DNA from: Paenarthrobacter sp. AR 02 | GTDB lineage: Bacteria; Actinomycetota; Actinomycetes; Actinomycetales; Micrococcaceae | Length of the DNA: 64,000 nucleotides | Assembly: GCF_021538675.1 (NCBI RefSeq) | Contig: NZ_JAJUKH010000001.1 | Span: 1,023,462 to 1,087,461 of the forward strand | Direction of reading: 5' to 3' | Part shown: piece by piece, positions 7,923-16,590 of the stretch | Layout of the letters: the number at the start of each line of letters is the position of its first letter | Numbering within the stretch: the stretch's first letter is position 1 | Program-made: the position numbers and the translations under genes | Notes under the pieces: model-generated | What the model was told of the DNA's origin: nothing | Database searches by the model: none | The model's input: the letters and a program-made list of their open reading frames with translations, nothing else

Positions 7923-8728
7923 ACCCGCTGTTCGGTGAGTTTCGCCTCAAGAACCTGGGCCACGCCGTCGTCGTCGAAGTGGGGAGCCTGCTGGCCGGCG
8001 GCAAGAATGGCCTCCGGGTGTCCGCTGGCCATCGCGTAGCCGTGGCCTGCCCATCGGAGCATCTCAATGTCGTTGGGCATATCTCCGAACGCCACAACGT
8101 CTGCGGCCTCGATCCCCAGCGACTCGGCGTACTTGGCCAGGGTGACGGCCTTGTTGATGCCTTGGACGGACATTTCCAGCATCGCCGTGCGTGGAGCCGA
8201 ATGCGTTGTGCTCACCAAATGGGCGACTGCCGGCTGCACTTCGGCAAGGAAATCGTCAGGGGTGCCCTTGCGGGTGATCGCCAGGAACTTTACGACGGCG
8301 TCATCCGCCGTCAGCGTCTCGTCCAGCGGCCGGGGGGTGAACTCGGCAAGCAGCTCACTGGTTTCGTTCTCGATGAAGCCCGGCTCCAGCTGGAAACCTG
8401 TCAGGGTTTCGACCGCGAACAGGGCATCGGGCCTGATGGACTTGATGATGCGGCGGGCCTCAAAGACTGACGCGGCGTCCAGGACGCACGAGGAAAGTGC
8501 TTTTTCGGTTTCCAAATCCCACACGACCGCGCCGTTGGAACAGATCACGATTCCGCTGTGGCCGAGCTGCTCTTGGAGCGGGTAAAGCCACCGCGGCGGC
8601 CGGCCCGTAACGAAGACCAGTTCCACCCCTGCGTCACGGCACGCCTGGAATGCCTTGATGGTCCGGTCACTGATTTTGCCGTCGTGACCGAGGATGGTGC
8701 CGTCAATATCGCTTGCTACGAGCCGCAT
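7919..8728 (-). CDS. Cof-type HAD-superfamily hydrolase
   Basis: The 269-residue protein has the HAD motif I DIDGT (Asp7 nucleophile, Asp9 acid/base), motif II around FVTGRPP, a type IIB cap in the middle, the lysine motif in GINKAVTLAKYA, and motif IV GDMPNDIEML, all in the order expected for Cof/YidA phosphatases. These enzymes act on small phosphorylated sugars or cofactors. The ATG at 8728 is preceded by an in-frame TTG; ATG is preferred. Confidence 0.92.
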   Translation of the reverse strand: MRLVASDIDGTILGHDGKISDRTIKAFQACRDAGVELVFVTGRPPRWLYPLQEQLGHSGIVICSNGAVVWDLETEKALSSCVLDAASVFEARRIIKSIRPDALFAVETLTGFQLEPGFIENETSELLAEFTPRPLDETLTADDAVVKFLAITRKGTPDDFLAEVQPAVAHLVSTTHSAPRTAMLEMSVQGINKAVTLAKYAESLGIEAADVVAFGDMPNDIEMLRWAGHGYAMASGHPEAILAAGQQAPHFDDDGVAQVLEAKLTEQRV

Positions 8729-8779
8729 CAATCCAGTCTACGTGGGCGCGAACAGGCGAAGGCAGCATAGTCTGGGGCA

Positions 8780-9841
8780 ATGACTGAGAAGACCAGCGAA
8801 GTCGAAGAACACAGCACACGCGGCGCGTATGTCACCGGCGGTGAGTTCAACCGGGACACGAATTACATTGAGGACCGCATCACCCGCGATGGCGCGCCCG
8901 GACCTGACGGAGAACCGGGCTGGCCTGTCGAACCGGGACGGTATCGCCTCATCGCAGCGCGGGCATGTCCGTGGGCCAACCGAACTGTAATTGTCCGCAG
9001 GCTCCTTGGGCTCGAAGACGTCATCAGCCTCGGCCAGCCAGGACCCACGCACGACGCCCGCTCCTGGACGTTCGACCTCGATCCGGACGGCAAGGATCCC
9101 GTGCTGGGCATTGAGCGGCTGCAGGAGGCGTTCTTCCGCCGCTTCCCGGATTACCCCCGAGGCATCACTGTTCCGGCCATTGTCGATGTCCCCAGCGGAG
9201 CAGTGGCCACCAACAACTTCCCCCAGATCACTCTGGACTTCTCCACGGAATGGACGGAATTCCACCGGCCCGGCGCCCCGCAGCTCTATCCGGAACACCT
9301 GCGCGAGGAGATCGACCTGGTCAACAGGCGCGTCTTTACCGAGGTCAACAACGGCGTGTACAGGTGCGGGTTCGCGGGCTCACAGGAGGCCTACGACGCC
9401 GCCTACGAACGGTTGTGGACGGCCTTGGATTGGCTGGAGGAACGGTTGACGACCCAGCGCTACCTGGTGGGCGACACCATCACGGAGGCCGACGTCAGGC
9501 TCTTCACCACCCTGGCCCGCTTCGACGCCGTCTACCACGGACACTTCAAGTGCAACCGGAACAAGCTCAATGAAATGCCTGCCCTGTGGGGCTACGCGCG
9601 GGACTTGTTCCAGACGCCGGGCTTCGGCGACACCATCGATTTCGTGCAAATCAAGCAGCACTACTACATCGTGCACGAGGACATTAACCCCACGCAGATC
9701 GTTCCTGCGGGCCCGGACCTGTCCGGGTGGCTTACCGACCACGGACGCGAGGCCCTGGGCGGCAACCCGTTTGGTGAGGGCACCCCACCGGGCCCGGTCA
9801 AGGCCGGTGAAGAGCTAGCCGCAGGGCACGGGGCCGGCTAG
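8780..9841 (+). CDS. Glutathionyl/mycothionyl-hydroquinone reductase (YqjG/ECM4, Xi-class GST)
   Basis: The 353-residue protein has the Xi-class catalytic motif CPW at residues 63-65 within RACPWANRTVIVRRLLGL. It also shows PAIVDVPSGAVATNNFPQITLDFSTEW and C-terminal GST-fold motifs (EERLTTQRYLVGDTITEADVRLF, GHFKCNRNKL). These enzymes remove a thiol adduct from hydroquinones. Actinobacteria usually make mycothiol rather than glutathione, so the physiological reaction is probably reduction of mycothionyl-hydroquinones (inference). ATG 8780 is only about 50 bases from the divergent HAD gene start. The C-terminal ~25 residues are low-complexity. Confidence 0.92.
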   Translation: MTEKTSEVEEHSTRGAYVTGGEFNRDTNYIEDRITRDGAPGPDGEPGWPVEPGRYRLIAARACPWANRTVIVRRLLGLEDVISLGQPGPTHDARSWTFDLDPDGKDPVLGIERLQEAFFRRFPDYPRGITVPAIVDVPSGAVATNNFPQITLDFSTEWTEFHRPGAPQLYPEHLREEIDLVNRRVFTEVNNGVYRCGFAGSQEAYDAAYERLWTALDWLEERLTTQRYLVGDTITEADVRLFTTLARFDAVYHGHFKCNRNKLNEMPALWGYARDLFQTPGFGDTIDFVQIKQHYYIVHEDINPTQIVPAGPDLSGWLTDHGREALGGNPFGEGTPPGPVKAGEELAAGHGAG

Positions 9842-9844
9842 CTC

Positions 9845-10780
9845 CTAAGCCGCACCCTGGTTGAGCTCGGCGCGGGTCGGGGGGTTGGCCCCGGCCCGCG
9901 AGACCGTGACAGCGGCAGCACGCGTTGCATGATCCAGGATCGCGGCGAGTGTCTCCGCAGGCATGGCCCGGAGCGCGTCCCTGTTCTGCGCCCCGTCCAG
10001 CCCGTGGTCCACAATCGCGGACAGCAGCCCGGCCATGAACGAGTCCCCCGCACCCACAGTGTCCACGACGTTCACGGGGGGCGCGGCCACTTCCGTTTCC
10101 CCGGCCCGTGTGATCCCCCATGGCCCGCGTGATCCACGGGTCACCACCACCAACGCAGGTCCTTCGTCGCCGCCCAGGGCCAACCAACGGCGCGCGGATT
10201 CCGTCGGATCGACGCCGGGATACAGCCATTCGAGGTCCTCGTCAGAGGCCTTCACGACGTCGGACAGCACCACGAAGCGTTCGGCTTGCCTACGTGCGTA
10301 GTCGACGTCCGTGATGATGCTTGGACGGCAGTTGGGATCGAAGCTGATGGTGCTGGCCGGGTGGGCATGCTCGACGGCGGCAAGCACCTCCGCGGCGCCG
10401 GGCTCCAAGGCAGTGGCTATGGAACCCGTGTGGAGCAGGGTGGTGCCCTGCAGCATCAGCGGCAGCCGCGGGGCGAGTCCGGGCAACTCCCAAGCGAGGT
10501 CGAACGCGTAGGTGGCGGCGCCGTCGTCGTCGATTTCAGCGGTGGCGACGCTGCTTGGTTTGTCGTCCGGTGGCAGCGGCACCATCACCGAACTTGAACG
10601 CAGGTGCGCGGCGATCGAGTCGCCGTAAGCGTCGCGGCCGTACCGCCCGATGAACTGGACGGGGTGGTCCAGGCGCGCCAGCCCGACTGCCACGTTGAGC
10701 GGGCTCCCGCCCACATGCGCCTCGATTCCAGAGGAGCGTTGAACGACGTCCACCAGGGCTTCACCAATGACAGTCAGCAT
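9845..10780 (-). CDS. PfkB-family carbohydrate kinase (fructokinase-like)
   Basis: The 311-residue protein shows the ribokinase-family signatures: HVGGSPLNVAVGLARLD (PfkB signature 1, residues 22-38), and DTVGAGDSFMAGLL (signature 2, 240-253) with the catalytic aspartate at about 246. The pattern IGEALVD at the N-terminus is common in fructokinases, but the sugar specificity cannot be fixed from sequence. It starts at ATG 10780 and lies on the same strand as the upstream alpha/beta hydrolase with a 40-base gap. Confidence 0.9.
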   Translation of the reverse strand: MLTVIGEALVDVVQRSSGIEAHVGGSPLNVAVGLARLDHPVQFIGRYGRDAYGDSIAAHLRSSSVMVPLPPDDKPSSVATAEIDDDGAATYAFDLAWELPGLAPRLPLMLQGTTLLHTGSIATALEPGAAEVLAAVEHAHPASTISFDPNCRPSIITDVDYARRQAERFVVLSDVVKASDEDLEWLYPGVDPTESARRWLALGGDEGPALVVVTRGSRGPWGITRAGETEVAAPPVNVVDTVGAGDSFMAGLLSAIVDHGLDGAQNRDALRAMPAETLAAILDHATRAAAVTVSRAGANPPTRAELNQGAA

Positions 10781-10820
10781 GGGACCACTCTGCCAGAGCG
10801 CGGCCTCCGCAGCCCAACAA

Positions 10821-11642
10821 TTACGAGAGCAATCGCTGCACCAGCTCGCGGCACTTCTTGTAAGCCACTGCCTTGGGATCGATCAGGTCGAAATGGTCGC
10901 CGGGCACGCGCAACAGCTGGGCTGCGCTACCGGCAGCCGTGGCCGCAGCAACGTAGGCCTCGGACTGGCTTGCAGGAACGTCCTCGTCTTCCGTGGCGTG
11001 CACGGCATAGACGGGGACGTTGATGGGCAGCAAACTCATGGGATCCGCGTATTTATGCCGTTTGGGGAATCTGGCCGAATCACCGCCCATGAGGTTGCAG
11101 ACTGCGCCGTTGCTGAGGTTGAGCTTCTCCGCGGCCGCAAGGTTGAGCAGGCCGGACTGGCTCACCACGCCTGTCAGGTGGACCGCGTTGTCCTCGGGTG
11201 AGCGCACCAGTTGGCGGTCGGCGTCGGGAGTTCCTATGGCCGAAAGCCGCTCACGACCGGCGGCCCAGACAGCAAGGTGACCGCCGGCCGAATGCCCGAG
11301 TGCCACCACTTTGCCCAACTGGAGGTCGTGGTCGCCCGCGATTTCGGACAGATGGTCGATGCCGGCCAGGATGTCCTCGAAAGTATGGGGCCAACCACCG
11401 CCGTTCCCTGCCCGCCGGTATTCAAGGTTCCAGGCCGTGATGCCGTGCGCTGCAAGGTCCCGCGCAAGGGGCTCACCGAGCTCCGCACCGTACTGCGAGC
11501 GCCAGTAGCCGCCATGGATCACAACGGCGACTCCACCGGCAGCTGCGGATGCGCCGCGATGGTTCCCGTTGTTCGGTTCAGGTATGAAGAGTTCGCCCCA
11601 CTGACTGGGGTGTTCGCCGTAGCTGTACTTGTGCCGCAACAT
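10821..11642 (-). CDS. Alpha/beta hydrolase, arylformamidase/carboxylesterase-like
   Basis: A 273-residue hydrolase with the oxyanion motif HGGYW (43-47) and nucleophile elbow GHSAGG (116-121, Ser118), plus a late aspartate (HATEDEDVP) and histidine (PGDHFDLID) that complete the triad. HGGYW with GHSAGG is the pattern of kynurenine formamidase-like and BD-FAE hydrolases. The chosen start ATG 11642 has AAAGGAGG 8 bases upstream; a frame start at 11699 lacks one. No kynurenine pathway genes are nearby, so the substrate is open. Confidence 0.87.
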   Translation of the reverse strand: MLRHKYSYGEHPSQWGELFIPEPNNGNHRGASAAAGGVAVVIHGGYWRSQYGAELGEPLARDLAAHGITAWNLEYRRAGNGGGWPHTFEDILAGIDHLSEIAGDHDLQLGKVVALGHSAGGHLAVWAAGRERLSAIGTPDADRQLVRSPEDNAVHLTGVVSQSGLLNLAAAEKLNLSNGAVCNLMGGDSARFPKRHKYADPMSLLPINVPVYAVHATEDEDVPASQSEAYVAAATAAGSAAQLLRVPGDHFDLIDPKAVAYKKCRELVQRLLS

Positions 11643-11752
11643 TGCGCCCTCCTTTGTACTGAGCCTATCGTGACGATCCGGAAGTTTGGCTAGGGGCACC
11701 CCGACGGCGAGTGGCCGGGTTCAGTGTCGGACCCGACCCGTAAGCTGGGGGC

Positions 11753-12859
11753 ATGGCAAGCAATTGGGACAGCCTGGACCAGGACCAGCGCGACGCAGTG
11801 GACGCGAACGTGGCCCTCTACGAGCGGGTTCGTCCCGCCCTCAAGCGCGTTACCCGCGATGTCCTGCTCACTTTGAGGGACATGCTGAACGACGCCGAAG
11901 TCACGCCGTTGTTCGTCACGGGACGGACAAAGACCGTGGAGTCGTTCCGGGAAAAGATTTCCCGGACGGATGATCCCTTGGAGCCGGGCGGTCCGCGGGT
12001 CCTCAAGTTCCCGGACCCTTTCCGCACGTTGAACGACATGGTGGGCATCCGTGTCATCACCAAGCTGCCCGCCGAAAACGCTGCGGTAGCCAACATCATC
12101 AAGCGGCAGCGTCAGCTCTTTGATTGCCGTGGCGACCGCGAGAAGGACATCGGCTCCATCGAGTCCGGGACCTACGGCTACTCCAGCCGCCACCTGATCC
12201 TTCGCACTATCCAGAACGAGGCCGTCAAGGAGTACCAGCACGTCTTCAATCCGGACATGCCGGCCAACGGCAGCTATTTCTTCGAATGCCAGATCCGTAC
12301 CGTGTTCGCGCACGCCTGGAGCGAGATTGAGCACGACATCCGTTTCAAGGCCGAAGATCCACGCGCCTGGACACCCCATTTCGACCGTCAGTTCACAGCA
12401 ACCGCGGCAATGTTGGAAACGGTGGAGAGCGCCTTCGCCGACCTCCATGAGCGCTACGAGGAAGTCCGCAGCTACTGGGACCTGGAGGGTGAGGGCGGTT
12501 CGCCCCTGACTCCCAACCGGGTTCGTGATGTCTGGCGGACGCTCCTTCCCCACGTTGACCGTAAAGTTGATGACGACTGGGGATGGGCCGCCGAGTTGCT
12601 TGCCGCCCACGGACTGACCAAGACCGTGGAACTGGCTGGGCTGCTCAGCGCCAACCGGATCACCGAGGTCCGCAAGGCCCTGGACCACCGCTACTCCCCC
12701 GGCCCCGACCGCCTCCTGGATGACCTCCTGCTGTGGCAGTACGGAACCGAACACATCGATCTCACCGCCGAGGCGCCCGACGTCGTTCCGCACCCGCGGC
12801 GCGACAGCCTCCAGCGGCGTCTTAAGCAGATTGAGCGCTACCGTCAGACTGCTTTGTAA
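11753..12859 (+). CDS. RelA/SpoT-domain GTP pyrophosphokinase-like protein
   Basis: The 368-residue protein contains one RelA_SpoT nucleotidyltransferase domain, roughly residues 60-220: DMVGIRVITKLPAEN, GTYGYSSRHLIL and FECQIRTVFAHAWSEIEHD (the conserved H-x-WxxIEHD block). It lacks the HD hydrolase, TGS and ACT domains of long Rel proteins, so it is a small-alarmone-synthetase-type protein, with an extra C-terminal ~130 residues of unknown role. If active, it would make (p)ppGpp or a related nucleotide. ATG 11753 has GGGGGC just upstream. A SulP transporter follows after 21 bases, probably in the same transcript. Confidence 0.87.
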   Translation: MASNWDSLDQDQRDAVDANVALYERVRPALKRVTRDVLLTLRDMLNDAEVTPLFVTGRTKTVESFREKISRTDDPLEPGGPRVLKFPDPFRTLNDMVGIRVITKLPAENAAVANIIKRQRQLFDCRGDREKDIGSIESGTYGYSSRHLILRTIQNEAVKEYQHVFNPDMPANGSYFFECQIRTVFAHAWSEIEHDIRFKAEDPRAWTPHFDRQFTATAAMLETVESAFADLHERYEEVRSYWDLEGEGGSPLTPNRVRDVWRTLLPHVDRKVDDDWGWAAELLAAHGLTKTVELAGLLSANRITEVRKALDHRYSPGPDRLLDDLLLWQYGTEHIDLTAEAPDVVPHPRRDSLQRRLKQIERYRQTAL

Positions 12860-12880
12860 AGACCGCCCCTGTAAGGACCC

Positions 12881-14377
12881 ATGACTCCCGAGCAACTCAT
12901 GTCACTGCGGGTGACGTTCCGTTCGCCCCGCCGCCTGCTGACAGAATCCCTAGCGGGACTCGTGGTGGCTTTGGCACTCATCCCCGAGGCCATTGCGTTC
13001 TCCGTGATTGCCGGGGTGGATCCGCGGATCGGGCTGTTTGCCTCGTTCACCATGGGCGTGGTGACCGCACTGGTGGGAGGCCGTCCCGCCATGATCTCCG
13101 CGGCAACCGGGGCGGTGGCACTGGTGATCGCTCCGGTGATGAAGGAACACGGACTCGACTACCTGATTGCCACGATCATCCTGGCCGGGGTTTTCCAGAT
13201 CATCCTGGCGGTGCTGGGGGTGACACGGCTGATGCGTTTCATCCCGCGTTCGGTGATGATCGGTTTCGTGAATGCACTGGCCATCCTGGTGTTCATGTCG
13301 CAAATGCCGGAACTCTTCAACGTCCCTTGGGCGGTGTATCCGATCGTCATCGTGGGATTGGTGATCGTGTTCCTTCTGCCGCGCTTCACCAAGGCTGTTC
13401 CTGCTCCCTTGGTGGCGATTGTGCTCATCACCTTGGTCACTGTGCTTGGTGGAATCGACGTTCCGACTGTGAGTGACAAGGGCGAACTCCCGGACAGCCT
13501 CCCGGGCTTCTTCCTGCCCAACGTCCCCTTGAACATGGAGACGTTCCGGATCATCGCACCCTTCGCCTTGTCCATGGCCTTGGTGGGTCTGCTGGAGTCG
13601 CTCATGACCGCCAAGCTGGTGGACGACATCACGGACACCCGTTCAAACAAGACACGGGTCTCGTGGGGCCAAGGTGCGGCAAACATCGTGACCGGGTTCC
13701 TGGGCGGCCTGGGCGGATGCGCCGTCATCGGGCAGACCATGATCAACGTCAAAGGCTCGGGGGCACGCAGCCGGCTGTCCACGTTCCTTGCAGGCGTGTT
13801 CCTCCTGGTGCTGGTGGTCGTCTTGGGTGACGTTGTGGGAATGATCCCCATGGCAGCCTTGGTGGCCGTCATGATCTTCGTTTCCCTGATCACCTTCGAC
13901 TGGCACTCCGTGCGGCTTTCAACCCTGAAGCGCCTCCCGAAATCCGAGACTGCGGTGATGCTGGTGACCGTTGCCGCTGTGGTGGCGACACACAATCTGG
14001 CGGTGGGAGTCGGCGTCGGCGTTCTGACCGCAATGGTGCTGTTTGCGCGGCGGGTGGCCCATTTTGCGACAGTCGAGCGGACCGAACTGGAGCTCAACGG
14101 AGAGACCGTGGCGACGTACACGGTAGACGGTGAACTCTTCTTCGCCTCATCCAACGATCTCTACACCCAGTTCGACTATGCGAAGGATTCCTCAGAGGGC
14201 ATAGATCGCGTAGTTATCGATCTCCACGGCTCGCACATCTGGGATGCGTCTACGGTGGCCGTCCTCGATTCAGTGACTGAGAAGTATCGCAACCATGGGC
14301 GCGAGGTGGAGTTCATTGGGCTGAACGAGGCCAGCGTGCGCATGCGGGAGCGTCTGGCGGGGAAGCTCAACTCCTGA
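12881..14377 (+). CDS. SulP family inorganic anion transporter with STAS domain
   Basis: A 498-residue permease with about eleven hydrophobic segments between residues 20 and 400. It starts with the SulP pattern (AGLVVALALIPEAIAFSVIAGVDPRIGLF in pieces) and has GLLESLMTAKLVDD and GGLGGCAVIGQTMINVKGSGARSRLS, both conserved in bicarbonate/sulfate carriers of this family. The last ~80 residues form a STAS domain (VATYTVDGELFFASSNDL, VVIDLHGSHIWDASTVAVLD). It sits in the plasma membrane; bicarbonate or sulfate is likely, which cannot be settled by sequence alone. ATG 12881 has AAGGA 6 bases upstream. Confidence 0.92.
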   Translation: MTPEQLMSLRVTFRSPRRLLTESLAGLVVALALIPEAIAFSVIAGVDPRIGLFASFTMGVVTALVGGRPAMISAATGAVALVIAPVMKEHGLDYLIATIILAGVFQIILAVLGVTRLMRFIPRSVMIGFVNALAILVFMSQMPELFNVPWAVYPIVIVGLVIVFLLPRFTKAVPAPLVAIVLITLVTVLGGIDVPTVSDKGELPDSLPGFFLPNVPLNMETFRIIAPFALSMALVGLLESLMTAKLVDDITDTRSNKTRVSWGQGAANIVTGFLGGLGGCAVIGQTMINVKGSGARSRLSTFLAGVFLLVLVVVLGDVVGMIPMAALVAVMIFVSLITFDWHSVRLSTLKRLPKSETAVMLVTVAAVVATHNLAVGVGVGVLTAMVLFARRVAHFATVERTELELNGETVATYTVDGELFFASSNDLYTQFDYAKDSSEGIDRVVIDLHGSHIWDASTVAVLDSVTEKYRNHGREVEFIGLNEASVRMRERLAGKLNS

Positions 14378-14472
14378 TCAAACTCGGGATGAGACGACGG
14401 TCATCTGACATATACACGGCCGCGAATGTAACGAAGTCGTCCCTGCCGCGCGCCAAGTGTGAGCATGGATGA

Positions 14473-15459
14473 ATGCTCGAGGCAACCAATACCCCGTCAA
14501 AGACCCAAGAACCCGCGAACGCAGCCCTTGCCGCTGAGGCCAAGATTGCGCGTATTGCCGTGACGGTGTTCCCGCTGCTGGTGGTGGCAGCAGGTGTCCT
14601 CGGGTTCCTGCTTCCGGATGTCTTCAAACCCATGGGCCCCGCAGTCCCCTACCTGCTCGGCACCATTATGTTCTGCATGGGCCTGACGTTGACCCCACCG
14701 GACTTTGCCTCGGTTGCCCGCCGCCCCTGGGCCGTGGCACTGGGTATTGTGGCGCACTACGTGATCATGCCCGGCGCCGGCTGGCTCATCGCCGTTCTTC
14801 TGCAATTGCCGCCGGAACTGGCCGTGGGCCTCATCCTGGTGGGCTGCGCTCCGTCGGGTACTGCTTCGAACGTCATGGCGTTCCTTGCCAAGGGCGACGT
14901 TGCCCTTTCTGTGGCCGTCGCCTCGGTTTCAACGCTGATCGCACCCCTTGTAACACCGGCACTGACGCTGTTCCTGGCGGGCTCGTTCCTGCACATCGAC
15001 GCCGGCGCCATGGTCCTGGACATCGTGAAGACCGTCTTGCTGCCGGTCATCGCAGGCCTGCTGGCCCGATTGTTCCTTTCCAAGCTGGTCGCAAAGGTCC
15101 TTCCGGCACTCCCTTGGGCGTCCGCCGTCGTGATTTCCCTGATCGTGGCGATCGTCGTGGCGGGCAGCGCCAGCAAGATCGTTGCTGCCGGCGGAATTGT
15201 CTTCCTGGCAGTCGTCCTCCACAACGGCTTTGGCCTGGGGTTGGGCTACCTGGCCGGCAAACTCGGCCGCTTGGACGACAAAGCCCGCCGTGCCCTCGCA
15301 TTCGAGGTGGGCATGCAGAACTCGGGGCTGGCTGCCACGCTGGCTACCGCCCACTTCGGCGCACTGGCTGCGCTGCCGTCGGCGGTGTTCTCCCTGTGGC
15401 ACAACATTTCAGGTGCGATCGTTGCAGCTTGGTTGGCCCGCCGTCCGCTGAAGGACTAG
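14473..15459 (+). CDS. Bile acid:sodium symporter family transporter
   Basis: A 328-residue membrane protein with about nine or ten hydrophobic segments. It carries the BASS-family features GTIMFCMGLTLTPPDF near residue 57, and GCAPSGTASNVMAFLAKGDVALSVAVASVSTLIAP, with the crossover-helix GTASN motif that binds sodium and substrate. Actinobacterial members import organic acids such as pantoate or pyruvate-like compounds rather than bile acids; the substrate here is unknown. ATG 14473 lacks a clear ribosome-binding site; a possible -10 (TATACA, 14411-14416) lies upstream. It ends 4 bases inside the convergent LacI gene. Confidence 0.9.
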   Translation: MLEATNTPSKTQEPANAALAAEAKIARIAVTVFPLLVVAAGVLGFLLPDVFKPMGPAVPYLLGTIMFCMGLTLTPPDFASVARRPWAVALGIVAHYVIMPGAGWLIAVLLQLPPELAVGLILVGCAPSGTASNVMAFLAKGDVALSVAVASVSTLIAPLVTPALTLFLAGSFLHIDAGAMVLDIVKTVLLPVIAGLLARLFLSKLVAKVLPALPWASAVVISLIVAIVVAGSASKIVAAGGIVFLAVVLHNGFGLGLGYLAGKLGRLDDKARRALAFEVGMQNSGLAATLATAHFGALAALPSAVFSLWHNISGAIVAAWLARRPLKD

Positions 15460-16460
15460 TTCCGGGTGGTGCCGCGCCGGTGCAGTTTCCACGGCGAGGC
15501 CACCCGGACGCCGGCTGCGGGAGTGGTGCCAGACAGGCGATCCAGGAGCATATGGACCACCTTTTCGAAGATCGGGTCCGGTCCCACGGTGGTCAACGCG
15601 GGATCGTATTCCTGGCCCTCCGTTGAGTTGCCCACACCGACTATTTGGATATCTTCAGGCACCCGAAGGCCCAGCCTGTAGGCGGCTCGGATGGCCTGCA
15701 ACGCCTCCATGTCGTCGGTGCAGACCATGGCGGTGGGGCGGTTAGGCATCTGGAGCAGCTCGAGCGCCGACCGGTACGCGGTAGCCGGGTGGTGGTTCGA
15801 TGTCCTGACCAGCGATTCGTCGATCGGAATTCCGGCCCTCTCGAGCCCGGCAGCGTATGCGGCATAGCGGCTCTTCCTGCGGCCCGCCGGATCGGCCCTG
15901 CGGATGCAGGCGATCCTGCGGTGGGACGCGGTGAGGAACTCCATGCACTCCCTCAGCCCAGCCTCCGATTCAGGGGCCAGGACGTCGAATCCCTGCGGTT
16001 TCATGGTCCCCGAGATCACCACTTGGGCAACCCCGCGGCGGGCCAGCTCCGTGACGGTCTGGTCCTCGGACGTCGCCTCCGGGAAGTAACCGATGATCAC
16101 ACCGTCGGCACCGCCGGACATCATGAACTGACGCCAATCGTCGCCCAACAGGATTACGGGCTGAAACCCATGCTCAGGCAGGATCCTTGCGGCCGTTGTT
16201 GCCAAGGCCCGGTCCCAAGGCCACTCGAGGTTCCCGATCGACACCGCCACGACGTCCGTCTTGCCCCGACGCATTCCCCGGGCAGCCTGATTTGGAACAT
16301 AGCCCAGCTCTTTAACCGCTGCCAGCACCCGGTCCTGGGTGGGCTGGCTGATCCGGGTTGTGCCGCCGTGCCGGCCGGAGAGCACGTACGACACCGTGGT
16401 CAGCGATACGTCCGCCGCCATCGCAACGTCACGGATGGTGGGCTTGGATCCCTTGCTCAC
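15456..16460 (-). CDS. LacI family transcriptional regulator
   Basis: A 334-residue repressor with an N-terminal LacI helix-turn-helix (IRDVAMAADVSLTTVSYVLSGR, read in pieces) and hinge helix (GYVPNQAARGMRRGK), followed by a periplasmic-binding-protein-like ligand domain to residue ~330. GTG 16460 is preceded by GGAG 7 bases upstream. It is divergent from the alditol oxidase gene, with a LacI-type operator between them, so polyol-responsive control of that gene and of itself is the likely role. The effector cannot be named with certainty. Confidence 0.92.
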   Translation of the reverse strand: MSKGSKPTIRDVAMAADVSLTTVSYVLSGRHGGTTRISQPTQDRVLAAVKELGYVPNQAARGMRRGKTDVVAVSIGNLEWPWDRALATTAARILPEHGFQPVILLGDDWRQFMMSGGADGVIIGYFPEATSEDQTVTELARRGVAQVVISGTMKPQGFDVLAPESEAGLRECMEFLTASHRRIACIRRADPAGRRKSRYAAYAAGLERAGIPIDESLVRTSNHHPATAYRSALELLQMPNRPTAMVCTDDMEALQAIRAAYRLGLRVPEDIQIVGVGNSTEGQEYDPALTTVGPDPIFEKVVHMLLDRLSGTTPAAGVRVASPWKLHRRGTTRN

Positions 16461-16521
16461 GGGGCAACTCCTGGTAGACGGCGCATTCCCTGAACTCTAT
16501 CTTCAACCAGTTGGACTCCCC

Positions 16522-16550
16522 TTGACGCAATTAGTTGAGAGCGTTAACAA
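16522..16550 (+). promoter_or_regulatory. Promoter with overlapping LacI-type operator
   Basis: TTGACG (16522-16527) and TTAACA (16544-16549), 16 bases apart, form a reasonable sigma-70 promoter toward the alditol oxidase gene. The sequence TTGAGAGCGTTAACAA (16535-16550) has the central CG and half-site layout of LacI-family operators and covers the -10, so binding would block transcription. Confidence 0.6.
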
Positions 16551-16590
16551 TTACGGGAGTTATCTGTATCCCAAGCTGGAAGATCATTCA

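Noticed and set aside
11690..12895. 401-codon minus-strand frame opposite the RelA/SpoT gene
   Set aside because: Antisense shadow; RelA/SpoT motifs are clear on the plus strand.
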